Shown here: in pieces, positions 8,676-17,997 of the stretch
Layout of the letters: each line of letters starts with the position of its first letter
Numbering within the stretch: the first letter of the stretch is position 1
DNA from: Jatrophihabitans sp. GAS493
GTDB taxonomy: Bacteria > Actinomycetota > Actinomycetes > Mycobacteriales > Jatrophihabitantaceae
Reading direction: 5' to 3'
Assembly: GCF_900230215.1 (NCBI RefSeq)
Contig: NZ_LT907982.1
Coordinates: 1,674,001 to 1,738,000 of the forward strand
Length of the DNA stretch: 64,000 bases
Made by a program: the position numbers and the translations under genes
Notes under the pieces: generated by a model
Told to the model about the DNA's origin: nothing
Seen by the model: the letters and a program-made list of their open reading frames with translations, nothing else
Databases searched by the model: none

Positions 8676-10253
8676 ATGGTTGATACGGTCATCGCCACTC
8701 TCGCCGAGCGCGTGCGGCAGGACGCCGATGTCGACATGGTGTCGTGTGGTCAGGATTGGCGCAGTGTCGGCGACGTCTACCGGCGGGCCAGGCGTATCGC
8801 CGCGGGTCTGTTCGAGCTCGGCGTCCGCCCAGGGGAGCGTGTTGCCTCAATGATGAGCAACCGTGACGAGGCCGTCGACCTCTTCTTTGCCTGCAACTTC
8901 CTCGGCGCGATCTACGTTCCGCTCAACGTCTTTCTCAAGGGTGAGTTCCTGCGCTACCAGCTGGCCGATGCCGAGCCGCGGGTTGTCATCGCCGATCGAG
9001 CCGGACTGCCACTCATTCGGCAAGCAACGGCCGGCGAGCAGTTTCGCAACTGCCTCGTGGTGGCGCTCGATGATGGCGACGTCGGCCGGATCCACTTCGC
9101 CGAGCTCGACGTCGATGGCGAGCAGCACTGGCCCGACCCGACGTTGGACGACATCTCATGTCTTCTCTACACGTCCGGAACCACCGGCATGCCGAAAGGG
9201 TGCATCATCGGTAACGGCTACCTGGTGAACATGTGCCGGGCCCACCAGCACTTTGGCTGGTTCACCCGCGACGACACGTCTCTGTGTCCCCTGCCGCTGT
9301 ACCACGGGTTCGCGCTCAGCGCCCTGATGGATGCCCTCGTCGGTGGCTGCCGGGTCGCTTTTGATCCCGAGTTCAGCGCGTCAGGTTTGCTCGACCGCGC
9401 CCGCGAGCTCGGAGCGACGCAGCTGTTCGGCGTCGGTGCGATGGCGACCGCGCTACTGGCAACGCCGACGCGGCCTGACGATCACCACCACCAGATCGAT
9501 AGGGCGATCTTCATTCCACTGTCGCCGCAGATCAGAACCCAACTCGAGCGGCGCTTCGGTGTGCGCGCGATCTGTGAGGGATATGGTCAGACGGAGGTTG
9601 TGCCGGCGACAATGGGCGTCGGCGGTGACGTGACCGACACCGGACGAGCCAGTGCCGGGCGTGCCGTGCCGTGGCTTGATGTTCAGGTCCTCGACGAGGT
9701 CGGGCACGTATTGCCCGCGGGCCAGACAGGTGAGATCGTCGTCCGCCCCCGCGAACCCTATTCGATGTTCTCCGGATATTGGCGCAAGGAAGTCGAGACG
9801 CTCGCAGCCTGGCAAGACCTGTGGCACCACACGGGCGACCTCGGTTTCTTCGATGATGATTCGCGGTTGTTCTTCGTTGACCGAAAGAAGGATGCGCTGC
9901 GACGGCGCGGTGAAAACGTCTCCTCGGTCGAGCTGGAGCAGGCCATTCTGAGGCATCCGGCGGTGGTCGCTGCGGCTGCACACGCCGTGCCTGCGGGCAG
10001 CAACGAGGACGATATCAAGGTATGCCTTGTGCTCGAGGCCGACGCCGTGATTGCGCCGGCAGATCTGTTCAGGTTCTTCAGCTCAAACTTGCCTTACTAC
10101 GCAGTCCCACGGTTCGTCGAGATCGTGGACGAACTACCCACCAACGCGGTGGGCCGCGTGCTGAAGCACAAACTGCGTGACCGGTGGGACTCGCCGGCAA
10201 CGGTGGACCTGAAGAAGCTGGGTCTCGTTGTCGGAAGGGATGCGCGCCGATGA
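8676..10253 (+). CDS. AMP-forming acyl-CoA ligase (CaiC/FadD type) with atypical A10 motif
   Basis: About 525-aa ANL-superfamily adenylating enzyme. A3 loop LLYTSGTTGMPKGC (about residues 163-176), A5 CEGYGQTEVVPAT, A7 LWHHTGDLGFFDDD, A8 hinge DRKKDALRRRGENVSSVE. The A10 segment reads LPTNAVGRVLKHKLRDR, so the usual catalytic Lys after Gly is Arg, with Lys three residues later. The ligase at 21797 has the same change. It should activate a carboxylic acid to its CoA ester through an acyl-AMP, unless the A10 change alters this. ATG 8676 is preferred over 8661 because GGAG lies nine bases upstream. It follows ACAD pair A, probably in the same operon. Confidence 0.85.
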   Translation: MVDTVIATLAERVRQDADVDMVSCGQDWRSVGDVYRRARRIAAGLFELGVRPGERVASMMSNRDEAVDLFFACNFLGAIYVPLNVFLKGEFLRYQLADAEPRVVIADRAGLPLIRQATAGEQFRNCLVVALDDGDVGRIHFAELDVDGEQHWPDPTLDDISCLLYTSGTTGMPKGCIIGNGYLVNMCRAHQHFGWFTRDDTSLCPLPLYHGFALSALMDALVGGCRVAFDPEFSASGLLDRARELGATQLFGVGAMATALLATPTRPDDHHHQIDRAIFIPLSPQIRTQLERRFGVRAICEGYGQTEVVPATMGVGGDVTDTGRASAGRAVPWLDVQVLDEVGHVLPAGQTGEIVVRPREPYSMFSGYWRKEVETLAAWQDLWHHTGDLGFFDDDSRLFFVDRKKDALRRRGENVSSVELEQAILRHPAVVAAAAHAVPAGSNEDDIKVCLVLEADAVIAPADLFRFFSSNLPYYAVPRFVEIVDELPTNAVGRVLKHKLRDRWDSPATVDLKKLGLVVGRDARR

Positions 10254-10276
10254 AGTTCACCTAGGTCAGGGCCACC

Positions 10277-11887
10277 CTAGGGATGCGGTGCTGAACTCAA
10301 ACGTTCACGTTTGATCACGAGTCCGGTCTTATCGCGGTCCCACGTCTGTCTGGTTACTCCTTCGGCCCGCAACCGATACTTCTCGACCTTGTTCGTTGGC
10401 GTGACCGGTAGTTCGTCGACTACCCGCACGTAGCGTGGAATCATGAAGTGCGCGAGCCTCGGCTGTAAGAATCTGATCAGATCGGCCGGGTCGATGGTCG
10501 CTCCCGCAGTCGAGGTGACTACCGCCAGCACGTCATCCTCCCCGAACTCGCTGGGAACCGGGACTACGGCGGCATCACGCACATTCGGATGAGCGAGAAT
10601 CTCTTTCTCCACCTCGAACGATGAGATGTTTTCGCCTCGGCGCCTGATCGCATCCTTGAGCCGGTCGACGAAGAAATAGTTGCCCTCGGCATCGCGACGC
10701 ATCGCATCCCCGGTGTGGAACCAACCGTTGCGCCAGGCTCGTGCGGAAGCTTCCGGGCTGCCGAGGTACGCCGTGGACAGGGCCCAAGGCACCGCACAGC
10801 GAAGTATGACCTCGCCGGCCACACCGTCTGGAAGTTCGATGTCGTTGGAGTCGACGATTCGGGCGTCGAACTCGGGCCGCAGTCGGCCTGCGGTGCCCCT
10901 GATACGTGGGTTGACCTCGCTCACCAGCGGGGTCGAGATCTCAGTCATGTTGTAGCAGGTGATGACATCGACGCCGAAACGCCGCGTGAACTCTTCGGAG
11001 TCATTGCTCAGGGGCACCATCAATACCTGTTCCAAGGTGTGGTCCCGATCTGCCGGACCGGGTGGCTCCTTCAGCAGAAATGTCGTCATCGCACCGAGCA
11101 AGGTGCCCGACGTAATACCGAAGCGACGCACATCGCGCCAGAACGTCTGGGTGCTGAATGCCTCGAGCATCACTATCGAACCGCGGTTGAGTAGTGCGTT
11201 GTAGACAATGCCGGTGCCACTCATGTGAAACATCGGGCCGACGAGCATCAATCGATGCCCCGGTCGAGAGGGTATTCCCAGCACGCTCAGATAGTTCAAC
11301 AGATAGCTAGCGATCGCGCCCTTCGACGGCCCGGTCGTACCCGAGGTGTAAATGATCGCCAGCGGATCCCAGGGCTCGATTGGACGCTCCGGGTCTTTCA
11401 ACGCCAGCGGGTCACCGGAGTGGAGGACCGCGTCCGACAGCACGGTGACGCCCGAGGGCGTGTGCGTCTGAGGGCCGACAACGATCAGCGTCGTCAGCTT
11501 GTCGCGTTCGATCGAATCCAGTCGGTCAACGAGGCGGCTGTCTGCGATGAGCACCCGTGCACCCGAGTTGTTGACGACGTGTTCCAATACGCCTGCCTTG
11601 TAACCGGTATTGAACGGCGTGTAGACCGCACCCAGATAGGTGATCGAAAGGTAGGCCAGTAGCGCTGCCGGTCCGTTTGGCAGCCAAACCCCGACGATGT
11701 CGCCCTGCCCGACGCCGAGTGACTGCAGCGCGCTCGCCCACGCCCGGGTGCGCTGCAGCGTCTCTGCCCTCGACCACTGTTCGCCGGTCTGCTCCATAAT
11801 CGCGAAGATCTCATTCGGAGCCTCGGCGGCTCGCTGCTCTAGTAGCCTCCGCACGACACACTCGTCCCGACCTGGTACGTCAACCAT
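10277..11887 (-). CDS. AMP-forming acyl-CoA ligase
   Basis: 536-aa ANL-superfamily ligase. A3 IIYTSGTTGPSKGAIA, A5 CYNMTEISTPL, A7 WFHTGDAMRRD, A8 DRLKDAIRRRGENISSFE, and A10 LPVTPTNKVEKYRLR with the usual Lys. The A5 Tyr/Thr/Glu set is intact. GGAGGA precedes ATG 11887. Convergent with the ligase ending at 10253, with only 23 bases between stops; CCTAGG repeats there may form a small hairpin. The gene is downstream of the crotonase at 11923, 35 bases apart, so the two form a minus-strand operon. Resembles the ligase at 16393 in length and C-terminal sequence. Confidence 0.88.
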   Translation of the reverse strand: MVDVPGRDECVVRRLLEQRAAEAPNEIFAIMEQTGEQWSRAETLQRTRAWASALQSLGVGQGDIVGVWLPNGPAALLAYLSITYLGAVYTPFNTGYKAGVLEHVVNNSGARVLIADSRLVDRLDSIERDKLTTLIVVGPQTHTPSGVTVLSDAVLHSGDPLALKDPERPIEPWDPLAIIYTSGTTGPSKGAIASYLLNYLSVLGIPSRPGHRLMLVGPMFHMSGTGIVYNALLNRGSIVMLEAFSTQTFWRDVRRFGITSGTLLGAMTTFLLKEPPGPADRDHTLEQVLMVPLSNDSEEFTRRFGVDVITCYNMTEISTPLVSEVNPRIRGTAGRLRPEFDARIVDSNDIELPDGVAGEVILRCAVPWALSTAYLGSPEASARAWRNGWFHTGDAMRRDAEGNYFFVDRLKDAIRRRGENISSFEVEKEILAHPNVRDAAVVPVPSEFGEDDVLAVVTSTAGATIDPADLIRFLQPRLAHFMIPRYVRVVDELPVTPTNKVEKYRLRAEGVTRQTWDRDKTGLVIKRERLSSAPHP

Positions 11888-11922
11888 GCATTCCTCCGGT
11901 GATCATCACGAATGGCGCCGCG

Positions 11923-12672
11923 TCAGGCGTTGCGCCATGTCGGCGGCCGCCGTTCGAAGAAGGCGCCAATGCCCTCGGCGACGTCCTCGGTAGCGAGCAG
12001 GCGCTCGTGAGCGGCGTCCGATCGGGCCCAATCGTCGGCCTCGTCAGCGTTGAGCGTCGCGTTGACGATGGCGAGGGACTCGCGGACCGCGACCGGTGCG
12101 TTTTCGCAGACGCGCTCCGCGAGGGCAATCGCGCCTTCGAGTGCTTTCCCAGGTTCGACGAGCATATTGACGAAGCCCAGACGCTCGGCTCGCTCCGCCG
12201 TGAGGTTGTCCGTGGTGAGCAGCAATTCCCGGGCCACGTTGGCGGGCAACGCCTTGGCGACTCGGAACGCGCCCCCGAAGTCTGGCATGAGGCCGCGCCG
12301 CGCTTCCGGCAGGCCAAACGAGGCGTTGGTCGCAGCGACCACCAAGTCGCAGCACAACACCAACTCCATGCCACCACCGAGCGCAAGACCCTCGACCGCA
12401 GCGATGAGCGGTGTGCGCCGCGACCGGGTGATGATCCCAGCGATGCCGCCCCGCTCAGTTGGGGAGCCGGGACCGACAGAGAGATCCGCGCCGGCACAGA
12501 ACACCTGAGTGCCACCGGTGAGCACGCCGCACCACAACTCCGGCTCGTCGTCGAGCTCATTGAGCGCAAGATCGATGCCGGCGGTGATGGAGCTATCGAT
12601 GGCGTTGCGTTTCGCCTCCCTGCGTAGGGTGATGACCAAAACCCGGCCCCGGCGTTCGGTGGTTACCGTCAT
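11923..12672 (-). CDS. enoyl-CoA hydratase (crotonase)
   Basis: 249-aa crotonase. TGGTQVFCAGADLSVG forms the oxyanion hole, GGGMELVLCCDLVVA and FGLPEARRGLMPDFGG keep both catalytic glutamates, and it ends ERRPPTWRNA. Expected to hydrate 2-enoyl-CoA. First gene of a minus-strand operon with the ligase at 10277. Start at 12672; no strong ribosome-binding site is visible. The upstream region to 12972 holds two dyads, the nearer (12835-12850) being the candidate operator of this operon. Confidence 0.87.
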   Translation of the reverse strand: MTVTTERRGRVLVITLRREAKRNAIDSSITAGIDLALNELDDEPELWCGVLTGGTQVFCAGADLSVGPGSPTERGGIAGIITRSRRTPLIAAVEGLALGGGMELVLCCDLVVAATNASFGLPEARRGLMPDFGGAFRVAKALPANVARELLLTTDNLTAERAERLGFVNMLVEPGKALEGAIALAERVCENAPVAVRESLAIVNATLNADEADDWARSDAAHERLLATEDVAEGIGAFFERRPPTWRNA

Positions 12673-12834
12673 CGCCAGGCTGCCGTCGGTTCGCCCCAGA
12701 CCTCGACGTCCGAGAGCAGGGGGTGATGACCCTTCGCTCCGGTTGGCCGTCGAATGATGGCCATTCGGCCAAAGCGAACGTTCACGTGAGCATTCTCCGA
12801 GGTCATCTGCGATATCGACAGCATGCGGTTGAAG

Positions 12835-12850
12835 CCAACCAGTTAGCTGG
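12835..12850. promoter_or_regulatory. cluster dyad operator 4
   Basis: CCAACCAGTTAGCTGG, with one mismatch in the right arm. It lies in the divergent gap between the crotonase (12672, minus) and the carboxylase (12973, plus). The same gap also holds a separate palindrome GAACGTTC at 12776-12783 of unknown meaning. Confidence 0.6.
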
Positions 12851-12930
12851 GAACGGTAGCACCGGCATCAGGCGAAGTACAGAGGCGCATGTAAGACAGT
12901 TGACACTTCGGCCGTTCGGCGACGAGGATG

Positions 12931-12946
12931 TCAACCGGACAGTTGG
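12931..12946. promoter_or_regulatory. cluster dyad operator 5
   Basis: TCAACCGGACAGTTGG, fitting the dyad consensus, placed 26 bases before the carboxylase start at 12973. A TTGACA lies 25 bases upstream (12900-12905), but no convincing -10 box follows it at normal spacing. Confidence 0.68.
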
Positions 12947-12972
12947 CTATGACGAGGAGGCGCAAATACCGA

Positions 12973-15900
12973 ATGGTGGACCCGTCCACGGCACCCTCGT
13001 CAGGTGATCCGCGGCCAGTAACCCTGCGTCGGGTGCTGATCGCGAACCGGGGTGAGATTGCCATCCGGATTGCCCGGGCTTGTGGCGACCTTGGGGTGGT
13101 GGCGGTCGCCGTGTACTCACACGACGACGCAGATGCTCTTCATGTTCGGCGGGCCGACGAGGCTATGGCTCTGCCTGGGCGTGGGCCACAGGCCTATCTG
13201 GACATCGATGCGCTGATCGCAGTCGCTGGACAGATGGACTGCGATGCCGTCCACCCTGGTTACGGATTTCTGAGCGAAAGTGCGCAGTTCGCTCGGGCCT
13301 GTCGAGCGGCGGGTCTAGTCTTCATCGGCCCCGATGCATCGGCGCTGGAGCTATTCGGAGACAAGGCCCGTGCCCGCATGCTGGCGGGGGAGCAGAAGAT
13401 CCCGGTCGCGGCCGGCAGCCCGGCTGACATCACCTTCGAGGATGCCGGGTTGTTCATCCAGTCTCTGCCCGCCGGCCGCAGCGCGATGTTGAAGGCAGTA
13501 TCCGGCGGCGGTGGGCGCGGTATCCGTCTGATCTCGAACCTCGGCGAGCTAGCCGAGCAGTGGCCGCGCTGCCGATCGGAGGCCTTGGCCGCGTTTGGCA
13601 GCGAAGCGCTCTATATCGAGGAGTTTCTACCCTCCGCGCGCCACGTCGAAGTCCAGGTTCTGGCCGATGCGACGGGCGCGGTGAGCCACCTGTGGGACCG
13701 CGACTGCAGTATTCAGCGCCGCCACCAGAAACTGGTCGAGATCGCGCCCAGTCCGTGGCTGGGCTCCGAGTTGCGCAATGAGTTGCTGGAGGCGGCGCTC
13801 GCCCTCGCAAGGGCGTCGTCGTACTGCAACATAGGTACCTTCGAGTTTCTCATCGAACTGGGCGAAGACGGCGTGGAGACCGGCCGCTGGGTGTTCTTGG
13901 AGGCCAACCCGAGGTTGCAGGTGGAACACACCGTCACCGAGGAGGTTTGTGGCGTCGATCTGGTCCAGACGCAACTGCGGTTGGCGGCCGGTTCGACGCT
14001 GGCCCAGTTGGGGTTGACGGATCCGAACCGGCACCGACCCGAGGGCTATGCCATCGAGCTCCGGATCAACGCGGAGACGATCCAGCCCAGTGGTCGGAGC
14101 ATTGCCGCAGCCGGCCGACTGCGCGCATTCGATCCGCCTTCGGGGCAAGGCATCCGACTCGAGACCCTCGGATTTCAGGGCTACGACGTCAGCCTGGCAT
14201 TCGACTCTCTGCTGGCGAAGCTGATCGTGCACAGCGCCGGCGGCGGGTTCGACCAGGCGTTGAATCGGGCCTACCGGGCGCTGTGCGAGTTTCGGATCGA
14301 CGGGGTGTCAACCACCGTGCCGTTGCTTCAGAATCTGCTCAAGCATCCGGCGTTGTCGGTCGGAAGGATCGACACTCGGTTTGTCGAGCGGGAGGTCGCG
14401 GCGCTGACAGCCCCAGGTGAGCATCACGCACGCTACCCGGACGTAGCGACCGGAGTCACTGACGAGCTACCCGATATCGCACAATCGGCGCCGCCGGGGA
14501 CCGTGGCGATCACCAGCGATTACCCGGGAGTGCTCGTCCAGCTTGATCTCACTGAGGGCCAGTCGATTCGTCGCGGCCAATCGCTAGCAGTCGTCGAGGC
14601 AATGAAGATGGAGCAGACGCTGACAGCCGATCAGGACGGCGTAGTCGTGTCAGTCGCGGTTGCGATCGGGGACTCGATTCGCAGTGGTCAGGCCCTGGCG
14701 TATCTCGACCCGAGTTTCATCGCCGAGGTCGCAATGGACGCCGCGACGACCGAGGTGGCCGGTGCAATGGCTACCGCGCTGGAGCACCTGGCCGTGCGAC
14801 GGCTCGAGCTCGACGACGTCAGTCGACCGGAGGCAGTCGCAAAAGCCGAGCGGCGTGGGACACATACGGCCCGGGAACGCGTTGAGATGTTCTGCGACCC
14901 AGGATCATTCATCGAGTTCGGAGGCCTGGTTCGCGCCGAGGGTATGGGTGACCGGGCACCGGCCGACGGGGTCATCACCGGTACCGCTGCGGTGGACGGT
15001 CGGCCCGTGGTTCTGATTGTGCAGGACTTCTCTGTGTTCGGTGGAAGCGTCGGCCATCTCGGTGGTGCCAAGATGAGCCGGGCGATCGATCTCGCTCTGC
15101 TGTATGGGCACCCCCTGGTCATGTTGCTGGACGGCGGAGGACACCGGATCCAGGACGGCCAGCGCTCGCGGGCTTACGCACAGGCTGGTAACACGTTCAA
15201 TCAGATCGCCCGGCTGTCCGGCTTCGCACCGATTGTGGCGGGCCTGCTTGGCCCTGGGTTCGCCGCTAACACCAACTTCAGTGGGATGGCCGACTTCGTC
15301 GTCATGCGTCGTAAACACGCGACGATGGGAATCGCCGGACCCGCGCTGGTCGCGGCGGCGACTGGAGAGGTGATCAGCTCCGAGGAACTCGGCGGGGTCG
15401 ACCGCCAGGTCGATCGCCAGGGTCTGGCCGACCTTGCGGTGGACACTGAAGAGGAGGTGTTTGCCGCCATCCGATCGTTTCTTTCCTACCTGCCGGATAA
15501 TGCCGGCCTGCCGACACCAAGCCGGCGACCGCTCGATTCCGATGACGACCAGCAGCGCGCCGAAGTTCTGCCCGGGCTGGTTCCGGTCAATACCCGTCAC
15601 GCCTATGACGTCCGTCCGGTGATCGAGGCAATCGCCGACCTGGACAGCGTCTTCGAAATCAAACCCAAGTACGCACAGAACCTGGTTACTGCCTTCGTAC
15701 GCATCGGCGGCGAATCGGTTGGCTTACTCGCCAATCAGGCCCTATATGCCGGTGGGCAGCTGGACGCCGCCGCCTGCGAGAAAGCCGCGCATTTTATTGC
15801 CCTCTGTGATGCTTTCGGGGTGCCGCTCGTCCTTCTGATGGACGTCCCGGGATTCTTGGTCGGGCCGGAAGCCGAGCGGACCACGCTCGGGCGACGGAGC

Positions 15901-16311
15901 GCTCGCATGCTATTCGAGCTGGGCCACGCGACCGTCCCCCGCATCTCCGTCGTGCTGCGTAAAGGGTATGGCTTGGGCTACATCGCGATGGCTGGTGGCA
16001 ACAGTTTCGAAGCCGACGCGTGCCTGGCGTGGCCCACAGCCGAGATTTGCGCGATGTCGGTCGAAGGTTCTGTTGATGTCGCTTACCGCCGCGATTATGA
16101 AAGCGCCCCGTACCCGCGCGCCCGTAGGGCGGAGATCATTGCCTCGATCCGCGAGCAGGTCGGTCCTCTGCAGGCCGCGGAGGGGTTCGGCATCGATGAT
16201 CTGATCGACCCCCGCGAAACCCGATCGCGGATCAAGGACATTCTGCGTCGGGCTCCACGGCGGCGAACGAGTCGGCAACCGCCCAAGTACCGATCGATAT
16301 CGCCGATCTGA
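12973..16311 (+). CDS. single-chain acyl-CoA carboxylase (BC-BCCP-CT), copy 1
   Basis: About 1112-aa biotin enzyme with all three functions in one chain. Biotin carboxylase comes first: LIANRGEIAIRIARA, ATP-grasp loop SGGGGRGIR (about 177-185), ANPRLQVEHTVTEEV. Then the biotinyl domain with VVEAMKMEQ (Lys about 545), then a carboxyltransferase half beginning HTARERVEMFCDPGSFIEFGG and ending with DVPGFLVGPEAER and KGYGLGYIAMAGG. The order matches long-chain acyl-CoA carboxylases of mycobacteria and some proteobacteria rather than two-subunit Acc/Pcc enzymes. Start 12973 is taken because the longer reading begins within dyad 5 and GGAGG lies upstream. It heads the operon carboxylase-ligase-carboxylase. 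Substrate unknown: propionyl-, long-chain or beta-methyl enoyl-CoA are options. Confidence 0.9.
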   Translation: MVDPSTAPSSGDPRPVTLRRVLIANRGEIAIRIARACGDLGVVAVAVYSHDDADALHVRRADEAMALPGRGPQAYLDIDALIAVAGQMDCDAVHPGYGFLSESAQFARACRAAGLVFIGPDASALELFGDKARARMLAGEQKIPVAAGSPADITFEDAGLFIQSLPAGRSAMLKAVSGGGGRGIRLISNLGELAEQWPRCRSEALAAFGSEALYIEEFLPSARHVEVQVLADATGAVSHLWDRDCSIQRRHQKLVEIAPSPWLGSELRNELLEAALALARASSYCNIGTFEFLIELGEDGVETGRWVFLEANPRLQVEHTVTEEVCGVDLVQTQLRLAAGSTLAQLGLTDPNRHRPEGYAIELRINAETIQPSGRSIAAAGRLRAFDPPSGQGIRLETLGFQGYDVSLAFDSLLAKLIVHSAGGGFDQALNRAYRALCEFRIDGVSTTVPLLQNLLKHPALSVGRIDTRFVEREVAALTAPGEHHARYPDVATGVTDELPDIAQSAPPGTVAITSDYPGVLVQLDLTEGQSIRRGQSLAVVEAMKMEQTLTADQDGVVVSVAVAIGDSIRSGQALAYLDPSFIAEVAMDAATTEVAGAMATALEHLAVRRLELDDVSRPEAVAKAERRGTHTARERVEMFCDPGSFIEFGGLVRAEGMGDRAPADGVITGTAAVDGRPVVLIVQDFSVFGGSVGHLGGAKMSRAIDLALLYGHPLVMLLDGGGHRIQDGQRSRAYAQAGNTFNQIARLSGFAPIVAGLLGPGFAANTNFSGMADFVVMRRKHATMGIAGPALVAAATGEVISSEELGGVDRQVDRQGLADLAVDTEEEVFAAIRSFLSYLPDNAGLPTPSRRPLDSDDDQQRAEVLPGLVPVNTRHAYDVRPVIEAIADLDSVFEIKPKYAQNLVTAFVRIGGESVGLLANQALYAGGQLDAAACEKAAHFIALCDAFGVPLVLLMDVPGFLVGPEAERTTLGRRSARMLFELGHATVPRISVVLRKGYGLGYIAMAGGNSFEADACLAWPTAEICAMSVEGSVDVAYRRDYESAPYPRARRAEIIASIREQVGPLQAAEGFGIDDLIDPRETRSRIKDILRRAPRRRTSRQPPKYRSISPI

Positions 16312-16392
16312 TCCAGCTCGAATCACCGGGCGAGGCCGGAGGTTTTTCGATTCCGGATGCCAGGCGTGACCACGACTCTCTTGGAGGAACGA

Positions 16393-17997
16393 ATGACTGG
16401 GCTACCCGAGATTTCCGAACGCACGCTACAGGCAGCCTGGGCCCGTGCCCTCGAGGACCGCCCAGAGGCAATCGCCCACGTCGACGGCTCGGATGAGTGG
16501 ACGTTTGCCCAGAGCTACGCCCGGATCGGCCGTTTGGCCGGTGGCATCGAGAGCCTTGGGGTCGGTCATCAGCACCCTGTCGCCCTGCTTCTGGATAATT
16601 CTGTCGACTTCGTTCACCTCTGGATGGCGCTTGGCCTTGGCGGGCAAATCGAGGTCCCGATCAGCACGGCCTACAAGTATCAGTTCCTCACGCACGTGCT
16701 CAACGACTCCGGCGCGCAGACCCTGGTGATCGAAGACGCTTACGTGGGCCGGCTTCTGCAGGTTGCGGCAGATCTGAAGTACCTGCAGACGGTCGTCATC
16801 CACGGCGATCCGAGCGCCGCCGACCTGCTTCGCGGATCGTACCGAGTCCTGCACTTCAGTGAGCTCGAAGAACATGGAGTTCGCGATCCGGTGCCCGGCA
16901 ACCCAGCTGCCCTACTGGCCTACATGTACACGTCTGGCACGACCGGCGCGTCGAAGGGTGTCATGTGTTCACACGCGCATGCATACACCTACGCCTCGCG
17001 CGAGGACGACACGGATCCGCGACCGCGCCCTGGCGATCGTGTCCTGCTGACCCTTCCGATGTTCCATATCGGCGGCCAATGGTCGTGGGTCTATCAAGCG
17101 TTGATCCAGCAGGCCACTTGTGTGATCGAGACTGGCTTCTCGGTCTCGAAGTTCTGGGCGATCGTGAGAGAACAGAAAATCACGGTCACGGGCCTGCTCG
17201 GAAGCATGGCCGAACTGCTGTGGCAACGTCCAGCGGCGGCCGACGACGCCGACAACCCGCTTGAGATCGCCGTGATGGCTCCGATGCCGAGCGACCGCGC
17301 GGGGTTCTGCAAGAGGTTCCAAGTGCAAGCCTCCACCGCGTATGGCATGAGCGAGATCGGGAGGGTCATGGATGGGCCGGTCGGCAGCGTGGTCGGCACC
17401 GAGGCTGGATTCCGGCGGGATTGCTACGAGCTGCGGCTCGTCGATGAACGGGGAACGGACATGCCGATCGGACAGAGCGGAGAGCTATGGGTCCGTCCGG
17501 TTGAGCCGCTGACAGTCATGTCGGGCTACCTCAACCGACCCGAGAGCAACGCCGAAATGATGGTCGACGGCTGGTTGCACACCGGCGATGTACTTCGCTG
17601 TGACGAGACCGGACGGTACTACTTCGTCGATCGAGTCAAGGATGCCCTGCGTCGCCGTGGCGAAAATGTGTCCAGCTTTGAGGTCGAGAGCGTCATCAAC
17701 CAACACCCGGCTGTCTTGGAGAGCGCGGTCGTGGCCGTTCGCTCGCAGCTCACCGAGGACGAGATACGCGCCATCATCGTGCTGCGCGAGGGGTATGAGT
17801 TCGACCCGGAGCAACTTACGGGATTCCTCATCGAGCGCCTGCCCTACTTCATGGTTCCCCGCTACCTCGAGACGGCATCGTCGCTGCCACGGACCCCTAC
17901 TCAGAAGGTACGGAAGTTCGAGTTGCGCACTAGTGAGCTCGGTCCCGACGTCTGGGACCGGGAGGCGGCCGGCATCCGGTTGCGGAGCAGAAGTTGA
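16393..17997 (+). CDS. AMP-forming acyl-CoA ligase between two carboxylases
   Basis: 534-aa ANL ligase. A3 YMYTSGTTGASKGVMCS, A5 STAYGMSEIGRV, A7 WLHTGDVLRCDETG, A8 DRVKDALRRRGENVSSFE, A10 LPRTPTQKVRKFELR with catalytic Lys. ATG 16393 follows TTGGAGGAACGA, a good ribosome-binding site. It lies 81 bases after carboxylase 1, and its stop overlaps the TTG start of carboxylase 2 (TTGA). A natural reading is that it makes the CoA ester that the flanking carboxylases, or one of them, act on. Similar to the ligase at 10277. Confidence 0.88.
   Translation: MTGLPEISERTLQAAWARALEDRPEAIAHVDGSDEWTFAQSYARIGRLAGGIESLGVGHQHPVALLLDNSVDFVHLWMALGLGGQIEVPISTAYKYQFLTHVLNDSGAQTLVIEDAYVGRLLQVAADLKYLQTVVIHGDPSAADLLRGSYRVLHFSELEEHGVRDPVPGNPAALLAYMYTSGTTGASKGVMCSHAHAYTYASREDDTDPRPRPGDRVLLTLPMFHIGGQWSWVYQALIQQATCVIETGFSVSKFWAIVREQKITVTGLLGSMAELLWQRPAAADDADNPLEIAVMAPMPSDRAGFCKRFQVQASTAYGMSEIGRVMDGPVGSVVGTEAGFRRDCYELRLVDERGTDMPIGQSGELWVRPVEPLTVMSGYLNRPESNAEMMVDGWLHTGDVLRCDETGRYYFVDRVKDALRRRGENVSSFEVESVINQHPAVLESAVVAVRSQLTEDEIRAIIVLREGYEFDPEQLTGFLIERLPYFMVPRYLETASSLPRTPTQKVRKFELRTSELGPDVWDREAAGIRLRSRS

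Noticed and set aside
10303-10325. AAACGTTCACGTTT palindrome
   Set aside because: Lies within the end of the ligase coding sequence and has no counterpart elsewhere apart from a short GAACGTTC at 12776-12783; taken as chance.
12928-12972. Earlier start codons for carboxylase 1 at 12928 and 12949
   Set aside because: They lie within or at the edge of dyad 5, so they would probably not be transcribed or would be blocked; 12973 has GGAGG upstream.
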